Positions 44,142-52,548 of a DNA stretch of 64,000 nucleotides are shown in pieces. The notes beneath the pieces are model-generated. The model was not told the DNA's origin. It saw only the letters and a list, made by a program, of their open reading frames with translations, and ran no database searches. The stretch is from Rhodospirillales bacterium (GTDB lineage Bacteria > Pseudomonadota > Alphaproteobacteria > Rhodospirillales > Defluviicoccaceae), in the NCBI GenBank assembly GCA_016712595.1, contig JADJQT010000001.1, positions 1,981,501 through 2,045,500 on the forward strand, in the 5' to 3' direction. Both the position numbers and the translations under genes were made by a program. The first letter of the stretch is position 1; every line of letters starts with the position of its first letter.

Positions 44142-44177
44142 GCGGGTGGGCACCTTCGGGTTGCCCGCCTTTTTTTT
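44142..44177 (+). terminator. Intrinsic terminator after the acetate transporter gene
   Basis: A stem GCGGGTGGGCACC with TTCG loop and GGTTGCCCGCC, followed by an eight-to-nine-base T run. The stem has one or two mismatches. It ends 60-95 bases after the stop of the transporter gene. Confidence 0.85.
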
Positions 44178-44273
44178 GCCGACATGCCCGCCATGTTTTT
44201 ACCGACAGGAGAAAAGCGGGCAGGCTAGCGTGACGAGGGAAAGGACGACGGACGCAAGAGAAGGGATTGACCG

Positions 44274-45287
44274 ATGGCTCAGGTAAAAGGATTTGCCGCC
44301 GTTCAGGCCGGAGGGCCACTGGACGCATTTGAATACGAGTTGGGTCCGCTGGGGCGGGAGCACGTCGATATCGCCGTGCGCTACTGCGGTATGTGCCACA
44401 GCGATCTCAGCATGCTCGATAACGAGTGGGGAATCAGCCAGTACCCGCTGGTGCCGGGGCATGAGGTTGTCGGCACCGTCAGCGCGGTCGGTGAGGGGGT
44501 GGGCTCGCTCACGGTCGGGCAGACCGTCGGCCTCGGCTGGTATGCGCAATCTTGCATGGTTTGCCCGCAGTGCATGTCAGGCGATCACAACCTCTGCGCC
44601 ACGGGCGAGGCGACGATCGTTGGCCGGCACGGCGGCTTCGCCACCCACGTGCGCGCTCACGCGTCCTGGGTCCTGCCGCTTCCCGGAGGGCTCGATCCGG
44701 CGACAAGCGGCCCACTGTTCTGCGGCGGTATTACGGTGTTCAACCCGATCATCCGCAACGATATCCGCGGGATCGATCGAGTGGGTGTTGTCGGCATCGG
44801 TGGCCTCGGCCACCTCGCGTTGCGCTTCCTCGACGCCTGGGGCTGTGAGGTTTGGGCCCTTTCATCCAGCGCTGACAAGGAGGCGGAAGCGCGTAGTCTC
44901 GGCGCCGATCATTTTCTCAATACCCGCAAGGAAAAGGCGCTCGCCGGCATTGCCGGCAGTTTCGACATGATCCTCGTGACCGCGAACGCTGCTCTCGACT
45001 GGGACGGGCTGGTCGCCGCGCTCGCGCCGCGCGGCAAACTGCACATCGTTGGTGTCACGCCGCCGATAACCGCCGCGGTCTTTCCGTTGATCGGCGGCGA
45101 AAAGTCGATCGGCGGCTCACCGGTCGGCAGCCCGACCACCACGGCCGCAATGCTGGGTTTCGCTGCCCGGCACGGCATCGCCCCGATCACCGAGGCCTTC
45201 CCGCTCTCGAAGGTCAACGACGCCCTCGACCGGCTGCGCTCCGGCAAGGCGCGTTATCGCATCGTTCTGGAAAACGATCTCGGTTGA
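44274..45287 (+). CDS. Zinc-dependent NAD(P)-linked alcohol dehydrogenase (MDR superfamily, CAD/YahK-like)
   Basis: 337 residues. The catalytic zinc site has Cys in CGMCHSD (about 38-44) and GHEVVGTV (His about 62). The structural zinc Cys cluster is CMVCPQCMSGDHNLC. The nucleotide fold is VGVVGIGGLGHLALRF, and the next strand ends ALSSSADK, which suggests NADP preference. It oxidises or reduces primary alcohols and aldehydes; the physiological substrate is unknown. It is monocistronic and closely follows the acetate transporter's terminator. Confidence 0.9.
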   Translation: MAQVKGFAAVQAGGPLDAFEYELGPLGREHVDIAVRYCGMCHSDLSMLDNEWGISQYPLVPGHEVVGTVSAVGEGVGSLTVGQTVGLGWYAQSCMVCPQCMSGDHNLCATGEATIVGRHGGFATHVRAHASWVLPLPGGLDPATSGPLFCGGITVFNPIIRNDIRGIDRVGVVGIGGLGHLALRFLDAWGCEVWALSSSADKEAEARSLGADHFLNTRKEKALAGIAGSFDMILVTANAALDWDGLVAALAPRGKLHIVGVTPPITAAVFPLIGGEKSIGGSPVGSPTTTAAMLGFAARHGIAPITEAFPLSKVNDALDRLRSGKARYRIVLENDLG

Positions 45288-45365
45288 GAGAACGATGACA
45301 ACGCCAACGGGCAGGAGCGGCACCTTTCGCGGCCACCGCTCCACCCTTGGCGTGTTCGACGAAGG

Positions 45366-45689
45366 TCAGTCGCCGTAAACGATGGTGGTGTACTTGCCGT
45401 AGATGCCGAGAATATTTTCGACCTTGCGGTCGACGTAGGCGACGCGCTTGATTCCGCCTTGTGCCTTCGCTGCCTCGATGCTGCAGTCGCCCTGGGCGAC
45501 AAGCGCGAGGATGGACGTGCACATCGCCTCGCCCTTTTTCATCGAACCAACGTCAGCGCTTCCCGTTTCGGGAAGGGTGGCGTTGTAGTAGGCCATGCCC
45601 ATTGGATAGGGTCCGGCGCACCCGGCAACCGCGAAGGCCCCACAGACGACTGCCGCTGACAGCAGCCGCTTCGGATGATGGAAACTCAT
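45366..45689 (-). CDS. TRL-like family lipoprotein
   Basis: 107 residues. A lipoprotein signal ends VAGCAG, so acylation at Cys23 is likely. The mature domain shows the TRL-like pattern: GSMKKGEAMCTSILALVAQGDCSIEAAKAQGGIKRVAYVD, then ILGIYGKYTTIVYGD. The family name comes from a tRNA-linked locus; its function is unknown. It is single and convergent with the alcohol dehydrogenase. A cell-envelope location is expected. Confidence 0.85.
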   Translation of the reverse strand: MSFHHPKRLLSAAVVCGAFAVAGCAGPYPMGMAYYNATLPETGSADVGSMKKGEAMCTSILALVAQGDCSIEAAKAQGGIKRVAYVDRKVENILGIYGKYTTIVYGD

Positions 45690-45882
45690 GTACCCTCCAT
45701 TGTTTCGCGAATGAGACCGTCTTTTACACGGGTATGGTGTACCATGATCTCATCGGCTGTTGCAAACTTCAGGCAGGTATCGTGAGCAATTCCTTATGCT
45801 TGCGCCGTGCTTTCGATGTCTTCTGGCGCGGTTTGTCCCAGCATCGATGGTAATGGCGGGTGCCTGGCGCGTCGCGTTTGAC

Positions 45883-46473
45883 TCAGTCGAGGGACCTGCG
45901 CGCGGATAGCGCCGTTGTCAGGGTCGCGTCGTCGAGATAGTGCAGTTCGCCGCCAAGCGGGACGCCATGGGCGATGCCGGTAAGGGCAACGTCGCAGTCC
46001 TTCAAGCGATCGAGCAGGACGTGCGCGGTGGTCTGTCCGTCGACGGTGAACGAAAGCGCGACGATGACTTCGCGGACCTCGGGGGCCCGGGCGCGGGCGA
46101 CGAGCAGCGAAATGGCGAGGTCCTCCGGACCGATTCCGTCGATCGCCGACAAGGTCCCGCCCAGGACGTGGTAGCGGCCGCGGAAACTGCCGGCGCGTTC
46201 CAGCGCCCAAAGGTCGGCGACGTCCTCGACAACGCATAGCACCCCCGGATCGCGGCGCGCGTCGGTGCAGATCCCGCAGGGATCGTGCACGTCGAGGTTG
46301 CCGCATCGGGAACACGACGATACGGCAGCGGCTGCCGCGCTCAAGGCGCGGGCGAGAGGCTCGAGCACGGTTTCGCGGCGCTTGAGCATGAACAGCGCGG
46401 CGCGCCGGGCGGATCGCGGACCCAGCCCCGGCAGCTTCGCCAGGCAACGGATCATCTGGTCGATTTCGGACAT
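45883..46473 (-). CDS. recR: Recombination mediator RecR
   Basis: 196 residues. It has the N-terminal helix-hairpin-helix (LAKLPGLGPRSARRAALFML), the four-Cys zinc finger CSRCGNLDVHDPCGIC (about 58-73), and a Toprim domain with VVEDVADLWALE and a Walker-like GIGPEDLAI. It works with RecO and RecF to load RecA at gaps. The ATG at 46473 was preferred; a TTG at 46512 would add 13 residues and has no ribosome-binding site. It lies downstream of ybaB, the usual dnaX-ybaB-recR order, with the CYTH gene inserted. Confidence 0.95.
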   Translation of the reverse strand: MSEIDQMIRCLAKLPGLGPRSARRAALFMLKRRETVLEPLARALSAAAAAVSSCSRCGNLDVHDPCGICTDARRDPGVLCVVEDVADLWALERAGSFRGRYHVLGGTLSAIDGIGPEDLAISLLVARARAPEVREVIVALSFTVDGQTTAHVLLDRLKDCDVALTGIAHGVPLGGELHYLDDATLTTALSARRSLD

Positions 46474-46541
46474 CGGCGCCGTGCCAGCCTTGCCTGCAAG
46501 GCTCAATCGCAAGGAGCGTCAGGCAAGCAATGATGAAGCAA

Positions 46542-46865
46542 TCAGATTGGCAGCGACATGCCCGGTGGCAGCTTCAAGCCGCCGGTGACCTCCGACATCT
46601 TCTCGGCGACGTACGCTTCCAGCTTCACCTTGGCGTCGTTACACGCGGCGACAATCAGGTCTTCCAGGACTTCCACATCCTCAGGATCGACGAGGGAGGG
46701 ATCGATCTTGAGCTTGCGGACATCACCCTTGCCGGAAAGTGTCACTTGCACCATGCCACCGCCAGAAGCGCCGGTCAGTTCGGCGGTGGCAAGCTGTGCT
46801 TGCATTTCGCCCATTTTTTCCTGCAGCTTCTGCGCCTGCTTCATCATCTGGCCGAGGTTCTTCAT
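46542..46865 (-). CDS. ybaB: YbaB/EbfC nucleoid-associated protein
   Basis: 107 residues, MKNLGQMMKQAQKLQEKMGEMQ at the start, then ATAELTGASGGGMVQVTLSGKG and SLVDPEDVEVLEDLIVAACNDA. These are the complete family motifs. The protein dimerises with a long coiled-coil-like helix and binds DNA. It precedes recR by 68 bases on the same strand and belongs to the classical dnaX-ybaB-recR set. Confidence 0.96.
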   Translation of the reverse strand: MKNLGQMMKQAQKLQEKMGEMQAQLATAELTGASGGGMVQVTLSGKGDVRKLKIDPSLVDPEDVEVLEDLIVAACNDAKVKLEAYVAEKMSEVTGGLKLPPGMSLPI

Positions 46866-46971
46866 CGCTCTTGGGTCTCCGCGTCGTCACCGCCGGCCAC
46901 CGCCGACGACCGCATCTCTAAAGCACTGGTATCAAGCCCGTCCATCACATTGGCAGCTTGCTCGCGGGAAG

Positions 46972-47496
46972 TCATCCGTCTCGCCGTTCTTCCGCTGCCG
47001 GGTCCTGGCCATGTCTTTGTTCGGCCGGCGTCCACGACGCGAACGGCCGGGCGCTCAGGTTGGCGTTCAGATAGCGAGGCTCGTCGGTGACCTCGATGCC
47101 TGTCCAGGCGGGAAGGGTGAATTGCTGCTGGGCGTGTTCGAGTTCGATCTCGGCGACGACGAGGCCGGCGTTGGCGCCTTCAAAGACATCAACGATCCAT
47201 TCCGCTCCGTCCGACGCGGGCAGCGTATAGCGCGTCTTTTCGATCAGCGGGCGGGCGCAAAGGCGCTCGAGAAGTTCGTCCGCGTCGTCGGGTGGGATGG
47301 CGTATTCGTATTCGTCACGGATACTGCCGCTCTTGCCTCCCTTGACGGTCAGGAAGGCGCGCGGTCCGGCGAGACGCACGCGCACCGCGCACTCCGGCGA
47401 ACTGCAGATGTAGCCCTGGCGGATACGCTGCGCGCTGGCGCCGCCACGCCATGAATCGTCCACAACGAGAAACTTTCGTTCAATTTCCTTTGCCAT
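46972..47496 (-). CDS. CYTH-domain protein, inorganic triphosphatase-like
   Basis: 174 residues of the CYTH tunnel fold: EIERKFL (ExExK) at the start, RIRQGYI, AVRVRLAG, FLTVKGG, DEYEYAIP, KTRYTLPA, IVDVFEGANAGLVVAEIELE and the C-terminal WTGIEVTDEPRYLNANLS. Such bacterial enzymes hydrolyse tripolyphosphate or similar. It lies between dnaX and ybaB on the same strand. The tail (PAEQRHGQDPAAEER) is unstructured. Confidence 0.93.
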   Translation of the reverse strand: MAKEIERKFLVVDDSWRGGASAQRIRQGYICSSPECAVRVRLAGPRAFLTVKGGKSGSIRDEYEYAIPPDDADELLERLCARPLIEKTRYTLPASDGAEWIVDVFEGANAGLVVAEIELEHAQQQFTLPAWTGIEVTDEPRYLNANLSARPFASWTPAEQRHGQDPAAEERRDG

Positions 47497-47535
47497 CCGC
47501 CGCTCTCCCCAAGCTTGCTGTTCCGTGCCGCATCC

Positions 47536-49404
47536 CTACTCGTCGCTCTCGCCCGAGCCGTCATCGGCATTGGCTGACGGCGGCGGTTCTGCTTCCCGGA
47601 TTCGCTCGAGGACCGCACCGGGGAAAGCGTCCAGGCAGGCGCGGACGAGGGGGTGCTCCGCGGCTTCGCCAAGGCGTTTGGCGACAAGCGCGTCCTGCTG
47701 CTGGCGGAGCGTGGGCTCCCCCGCCGCGCGTGAGAGGCTGACCAGCCAGCGCACTCCCGTAGCGGCGAGTAGGAAGCGACTCAGCGACTGCGGTAGGTCC
47801 GCCGGCGCCTGCTCGGCGAGGCGTAGCTCGATGCGGCCGGGCTCAAAGGCGACGAGGTGCACGCCGGTGATGAGGTGCGCGTGTAAAATTCCTTCGCTGT
47901 GGGCGCGGGCGAGGTCGATGACATCGGCGAAGCTTGTCGGCGCGGGCATCGCGGACAACACGTCGGCCGGCGGGCTCGACGGGACGGCCAGCGATGGGGC
48001 CGCGGCCAGCGACAGTGCCGTCGGCCGGCCACCCGGACGGGCGCCCGGTCCGGGTGGGATGTCGCCACCCGCCGGCAATGCAGCTGGAACGGATCCACGG
48101 TCGGCCATGGACGTTCTGCCCTGCCCGATGGGACGATCGGCACCGATCTTTGCGTCGCTGCCGGCGGAAATTTCGCTGCCGCTGCCGGGGGAGGGCGGCC
48201 TGTCGCCAGGGCCGACCTTACCGGTCAGCGCATCGAGCGCCTCAGCGGGCGTCGGCAGTTCGGCGGCGTAGGCGATCCGGATCAACAGCATCTCCGCTGC
48301 GTGCAGCGGCATTGGTGCCAGACGGATCTCGCTCAGGCCCTTGAGCAGCATCTGCCAGGTGCGGGTAACCTCGGCCATCGACAGCCGCCCCGCCATGTCG
48401 GTGCCGCGCACCCGGTCGACCTCGGGGACGTCCGGCGCCAGCGCGCTTTGCGGTGCGAGCTTGATGCGAGTCACCCAGTGTGTCAGCTCCAGCAGGTCCT
48501 CGATTACCATCAGCGGATCGGCGCCCGCCCGGTACTGCTCGACCAGTTGATCCAGCGCCGTCCCCGCGTCTCCGCGCATCAGCGAATCGAAGATATCAAA
48601 GCATAACGTGCGATCGACGAGTCCCAACATGTCGCGAACGGTCTGTTCGTCCACCGTCCCGCCGGCGTGTGCGATCGCCTGATCGAGCAGCGACAGCGAA
48701 TCGCGCACGCTTCCGTCCGCCGCCCGGGCCAGCAATTGCAACGCCGCCGGTTCGACGGCAACCTGTTCGCTGTTGGCGACGTGTTCGAGATGGCCGATCA
48801 GGTCGGCCGCCTCGACACGACGCAGATCGAAACGCTGGCAACGGGACAGTACGGTAACGGGGACCTTGCGGATCTCCGTGGTGGCGAAAACAAACTTCAC
48901 GTGCTCGGGGGGCTCTTCGAGGGTTTTTAAAAGGGCGTTGAACGCTTTCTCCGAAAGCATGTGCACTTCGTCGATGATGTAGACCTTGAACCGCGCTATT
49001 GCCGGGCGATAGGGCACGCCGTCGAGCAACTCGCGCATGTTCTCGACGCCGGTGCGGCTGGCGGCGTCCATCTCGATAACGTCGAGGTGCCTGTCCTCGG
49101 CGATGGCGACGCAATGCTCGCACACGCCGCACGGGCTGATGGTCATCGATCCGGAGCCGTCGGGGCCGATGCAGTTAAGCGCGCGGGCGATGATCCGTGC
49201 TGTTGTCGTCTTGCCGACACCCCGCACGCCCGCCAGCATGTAGGCATGGGCGATTCGTCCGACCTGAAACGCATTGGTCAGGGTACGAACCAGGGCCTGC
49301 TGGCCGATCAACGCACCAAAGGTCGCCGGTCGGTACCTGCGGGCGAGTACGCGAAACCGCGGATCGGCGACGACGGGAGCGGACGGCATTGACGGACCAG
49401 CCAT
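47536..49404 (-). CDS. dnaX: DNA polymerase III subunit gamma/tau
   Basis: 622 residues. An AAA+ domain with GVRGVGKTTTARIIAR (P-loop), a zinc module CGVCEHC with an upstream Cys, IIDEVHMLSEKAFNALLKTLEEPP (Walker B), FATTEIRKVPVTVLSRCQRFDL (sensor 1) and VRDSLSLLDQAIAH (sensor 2). An Ala/Pro/Gly linker (about 385-480) leads to the tau C-terminal domain that contacts polymerase. It loads and organises the clamp loader. No slippery A run typical of the E. coli gamma frameshift was seen. It is immediately downstream of the SRP RNA on the same strand. Confidence 0.95.
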   Translation of the reverse strand: MAGPSMPSAPVVADPRFRVLARRYRPATFGALIGQQALVRTLTNAFQVGRIAHAYMLAGVRGVGKTTTARIIARALNCIGPDGSGSMTISPCGVCEHCVAIAEDRHLDVIEMDAASRTGVENMRELLDGVPYRPAIARFKVYIIDEVHMLSEKAFNALLKTLEEPPEHVKFVFATTEIRKVPVTVLSRCQRFDLRRVEAADLIGHLEHVANSEQVAVEPAALQLLARAADGSVRDSLSLLDQAIAHAGGTVDEQTVRDMLGLVDRTLCFDIFDSLMRGDAGTALDQLVEQYRAGADPLMVIEDLLELTHWVTRIKLAPQSALAPDVPEVDRVRGTDMAGRLSMAEVTRTWQMLLKGLSEIRLAPMPLHAAEMLLIRIAYAAELPTPAEALDALTGKVGPGDRPPSPGSGSEISAGSDAKIGADRPIGQGRTSMADRGSVPAALPAGGDIPPGPGARPGGRPTALSLAAAPSLAVPSSPPADVLSAMPAPTSFADVIDLARAHSEGILHAHLITGVHLVAFEPGRIELRLAEQAPADLPQSLSRFLLAATGVRWLVSLSRAAGEPTLRQQQDALVAKRLGEAAEHPLVRACLDAFPGAVLERIREAEPPPSANADDGSGESDE

Positions 49405-49455
49405 CGGGCGCGGGCGTTCTCGAAGCGATGGGCACGGCGCAGCGGCGTGCGGAAG

Positions 49456-49554
49456 CGGGAGGCTGAAGCAACGACTCGAACCGAAACTCGTTACGGCTGC
49501 TTCCTTCCGGATCTGACCGGTTTGGCGAGAGATTCGCCCGCCGTCAGCCTCCCG
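49456..49554 (-). ncRNA. ffs: Signal recognition particle RNA (small bacterial 4.5S type)
   Basis: The minus strand contains the diagnostic SRP tip CAGATCCGGAAGGAAGCAG, the symmetric and asymmetric internal loops that bind Ffh. GGGAGGCTGA at the 5' side and TCAGCCTCCC at the 3' side form the closing stem, giving a hairpin RNA of about 99 bases. It sits about 50 bases upstream of dnaX, the usual place. With Ffh and FtsY it targets membrane proteins. Ends are estimated from the pairing. Confidence 0.93.
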
Positions 49555-49735
49555 GAGAGACTATATCAGCGTCGCCGCCCCCTTCCGCAAGCGGCTTCGC
49601 AAAAACCTCGCGTTGGCGTGATGGGGCGCACCTCTGAGCGATGGCATCGTGTTTAACCGCGCCATCGCATTTCGTTTGCAGTTCGATTGCTGGCGCGCGT
49701 TGCCGAAAGCCCGAGGGTGTGTCAGGGTTCGTAGC

Positions 49736-50677
49736 ATGGATAGCACCATCGCCTACGCTGGCTGCACGATCGACCGGGCCACGCAGTTCCGCGTCGATGC
49801 GGACTGGCTGCAACGCTCGATGAGCGATCCGGCGGTGCGGGTCCTGCCGGTCTGGCGTGACCGCAACCTCGTCGCCGGCGGCACGCGGCCACGCCTGCTG
49901 GCGCTCGGTGAGGGCGCTGCGGTGGAGGCGTTGTCGTTGGCGCACGAGGCCGCGTTCCTCGGTCGTGGCGCCGACGGTGTAGCATGGTTCGCCTGCGATC
50001 TGTCGCACCACGCGCAAGACCGTCTGGCGCCGATTGCCGCCGGCGCCAGCTTCGAAGACCTCGGCCGCGTCGTCACCGTGCTCGATCGCAACGAGGGCGG
50101 TCTGCTTGCGTACGCCCGGGCGATCGCCTACTGGCACCGACGGCACCGGTTCTGCGGCGTCTGCGGTGCCGCGACTGCATCCCGGCAGGGTGGTCACATG
50201 CGCGAATGCCTGAACGAGGCGTGCGCCGCCCAGCACTTTCCGCGTACCGATCCCGTCGTCATCATGTTGGTCACCTGCGGCGATGCCTGCCTGCTGGCGC
50301 GCCAAAAGCGCTGGATCGCGGGCCTGATGTCGGCGCTCGCCGGTTTCGTCGAACCGGGCGAGACGGCGGAGGATGCGGTGCGCCGCGAAGTGCTGGAGGA
50401 AGTCGGGCTCAAGGTGTGCGCGGTTCGCTACCGCACATCGCAGCCGTGGCCATTTCCCTCCTCATTGATGCTGGGATTCCGCGCCGAGGTGGCGGGGGAA
50501 GGCATCATCGATGCGCCGCTCGTCCTCGATGAAGCCGAGCTTGAGGACGCACGCTGGTTTCGTCGCGACGAGGTGGCGGCGATGCGCGCGCATGGATTGC
50601 GACTGCCGTTCCGCGGGACGATCGCGCGGGCGCTGGTCGAGGAATGGCTGGCCGGAGACGTCGCCGGCAGCCGGTGA
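49736..50677 (+). CDS. nudC: NAD(+) diphosphatase (NADH pyrophosphatase, NudC-like)
   Basis: 313 residues. A zinc ribbon (CGVCGAA and CLNEAC, about 139-160) separates the N-terminal domain from the Nudix domain. The Nudix box is GFVEPGETAEDAVRREVLEEVGL, and the NudC-specific SQPWPFPSSLM follows it. It cleaves NAD(H) to AMP and NMN(H) and removes NAD caps from RNA. The ATG at 49736 starts the conserved domain; an earlier in-frame ATG adds 29 unconserved residues. The GNAT gene follows after 12 bases, so the two are probably co-transcribed. Confidence 0.95.
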   Translation: MDSTIAYAGCTIDRATQFRVDADWLQRSMSDPAVRVLPVWRDRNLVAGGTRPRLLALGEGAAVEALSLAHEAAFLGRGADGVAWFACDLSHHAQDRLAPIAAGASFEDLGRVVTVLDRNEGGLLAYARAIAYWHRRHRFCGVCGAATASRQGGHMRECLNEACAAQHFPRTDPVVIMLVTCGDACLLARQKRWIAGLMSALAGFVEPGETAEDAVRREVLEEVGLKVCAVRYRTSQPWPFPSSLMLGFRAEVAGEGIIDAPLVLDEAELEDARWFRRDEVAAMRAHGLRLPFRGTIARALVEEWLAGDVAGSR

Positions 50678-50689
50678 AGGAGAGGTCAG

Positions 50690-51250
50690 ATGCTGGTGCC
50701 GCCGATCGTGCGAATCAGGCCGGGCCGTCCTGCCGACGCCGATCGCATCGCCGAGGTGTATGTCGAGTCGTGGCGTTCGGCTTATGCCGGAATGATTCCG
50801 AACGCGGTGCTCGTCCGCCTGTCGGCGGGGGCGCAGGCACGGGAATGGGCGCAACAGCTCTCACGGCGCAAGCTGGCCGATAGCATCCTCGTCGCTGATC
50901 TCACCGGGCATGGCGTCATCGGTTTTGGCAGCTGCGGTGCGGCGCGGGCGTCTCATTTGCCGCACGGGGGCGAGATCTATACTCTCTATGTGGCCCCCGG
51001 GCACCAGGATCGCGGCATCGGACGGGCGCTGCTGACGCGTATGTTCGATGTGCTGATCGATCGCGGACTGAACTCGGTGGTTGCCTGGGTGCTGGCGCAG
51101 AACCCGTCCCGATTTTTCTATGAGGCGATGGGCGGGCGGCGGATCGCCGAGAAACAGGAACGCTTGTGGAATACCATCCTGCCGCAGACCGCCTACGGTT
51201 GGGACGACCTGCGCCTATTGCGCGCCCACGACGACGCCGGCGACGCCTGA
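50690..51250 (+). CDS. GNAT-family N-acetyltransferase
   Basis: 186 residues. RIRPGRPADADRIAEVYVESWR is the usual GNAT start. The acetyl-CoA loop and helix are IYTLYVAPGHQDRGIGRALL (RxxGxG-like, about 100-120), then VVAWVLAQNPSRFFYEAMGG. GAAGGAGAGG precedes the ATG. Substrate unknown. The last 36 bases overlap the 3' end of the MFS gene on the other strand, so the two transcripts converge. Confidence 0.88.
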   Translation: MLVPPIVRIRPGRPADADRIAEVYVESWRSAYAGMIPNAVLVRLSAGAQAREWAQQLSRRKLADSILVADLTGHGVIGFGSCGAARASHLPHGGEIYTLYVAPGHQDRGIGRALLTRMFDVLIDRGLNSVVAWVLAQNPSRFFYEAMGGRRIAEKQERLWNTILPQTAYGWDDLRLLRAHDDAGDA

Positions 51251-52447
51251 ACACCGCGCCTCGGCTTCTGTGGCCGTCGCTGCGCTGGCGGCGGTTGTCC
51301 GCGTCCGCCAGCCGCTCACGGCGATAACCAGCGCCGCGAGGTTGGCGGCGATCAGCAGAGCGGCGATACCCTGCCAGCCGGCCACGTGCCAGGCCGCGCC
51401 CGGAGCCACCGCGCCGACGCTGCCGCCGACGTAATAAAACATCGTATAAACGCCGATCGCGGCCGACCGGGCATTGTTGGCGTTGGCAGCGACGAAGCTG
51501 GTGGCGGCCGACTGGCTGAGGAAGGTTCCCGCCGAGGCCACGGCAAGGCCGGCGACGATCGCCGGCAGCGAGGGAAGCAAGGTCAGCCCGACGCCGGCGA
51601 TGAACAGCGCCGCCCCGGCCGACAGCGGCACCCGTTCGCCGAACCGGCGCAGCCGGTGCCCGGCGATGGGCGTTGTGACCATCCCCAGCAGATAGACGGC
51701 GGAAACCGAGGCCAGCAGCGCCGGGCGCAGGTCATAGGGCGGCGCCGCCAGCAGCAGCGTCGCGTAGGTGAACAGCGCCACCTGGGCGAACAGGATCAGA
51801 AATCCGACCCCACAGGCGGCGAGCATGCGCGGCCGGCGGAGATGTCCCAGCATGGCGAGCAGCGCCGCGCCCAGCCCATTGCTGGCGACGAACGAGCGCT
51901 CGCGCGGCAGCAGGTAGAACAGAGAGACGCCGATCCCGAGGTTGATCGCACCAAGGCCGACAAAGGCGAGGCGCCAGCCGGCAATATCGGTAAGCACGCC
52001 GGTGACGAACCGGCCGAGGAAGCCGCCGGCGACGGCGCCGGCCATGTAGAGCGCTGTGATCGCCCGTGCCTCGCCGGTTTCCCACTCCTCGCCGATGTAG
52101 GCGACGGTCACGCAGAAGACCAGTGGCATCAACAGGCCCTCGGCCGCCCGCCAGATCAGCATTTCGCCAAGGCTCGTCGATGTCGCCACCAGCATCGTCG
52201 GCAGCGCCATCATCAAGGCGCTCGCCGCGATCAGCCGCTGGCGGCCGAGTGCGTCGGCGAGGGCGCCGGCGAACGGGCCGACCAGTGCCACCGCGAGCGT
52301 GGTCACGGTGACGACCCATCCGGCGGCGTGGGCGGAGATACGGAACGTCTCGGCAAGCTGGGGCAGGATCGCCTGCGGAGCATAAAGATCGAAAAAGGCC
52401 GCGGCGCCAGCGATCATGACGCCGAGGCTGCGGCGGTCCGCACTCAT
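51215..52447 (-). CDS. MFS transporter (YnfM/arabinose-efflux type)
   Basis: 410 residues with about 12 helices in two halves. The first half has the MFS motif ADALGRQRLIAASALMMA (about 69-86); EGLLMPLVFCVTVAYI and ALYMAGAVAGGFLGRF follow. The second half starts near residue 205. It exports or imports small molecules with protons; the N-terminal APQAILPQLAETF form is common in drug or sugar efflux members (YnfM). A LysR gene is divergent, 101 bases away, and probably controls it. The start at 52447 was preferred over a longer frame. Confidence 0.9.
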   Translation of the reverse strand: MSADRRSLGVMIAGAAAFFDLYAPQAILPQLAETFRISAHAAGWVVTVTTLAVALVGPFAGALADALGRQRLIAASALMMALPTMLVATSTSLGEMLIWRAAEGLLMPLVFCVTVAYIGEEWETGEARAITALYMAGAVAGGFLGRFVTGVLTDIAGWRLAFVGLGAINLGIGVSLFYLLPRERSFVASNGLGAALLAMLGHLRRPRMLAACGVGFLILFAQVALFTYATLLLAAPPYDLRPALLASVSAVYLLGMVTTPIAGHRLRRFGERVPLSAGAALFIAGVGLTLLPSLPAIVAGLAVASAGTFLSQSAATSFVAANANNARSAAIGVYTMFYYVGGSVGAVAPGAAWHVAGWQGIAALLIAANLAALVIAVSGWRTRTTAASAATATEAEARCSGVAGVVVGAQ

Positions 52448-52508
52448 AGGCAACCTCCCGGCTCGGATGTAAGCAAACAGGTGGCACGCCGGAGTGCTTG
52501 CGTCCAAT

Positions 52509-52532
52509 ATATCAATGACGCGTTTTTGATAT
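52509..52532. promoter_or_regulatory. Dyad in the MFS-lysR intergenic region, likely LysR-type operator
   Basis: ATATCAA and TTGATAT are perfect inverted repeats with a 10-base spacer, 17 bases before the lysR start and 61 before the MFS start. LysR-type regulators bind such T-N11-A dyads between divergent genes to control both. Confidence 0.6.
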
Positions 52533-52548
52533 CGGTTTCGTCTTAGTC

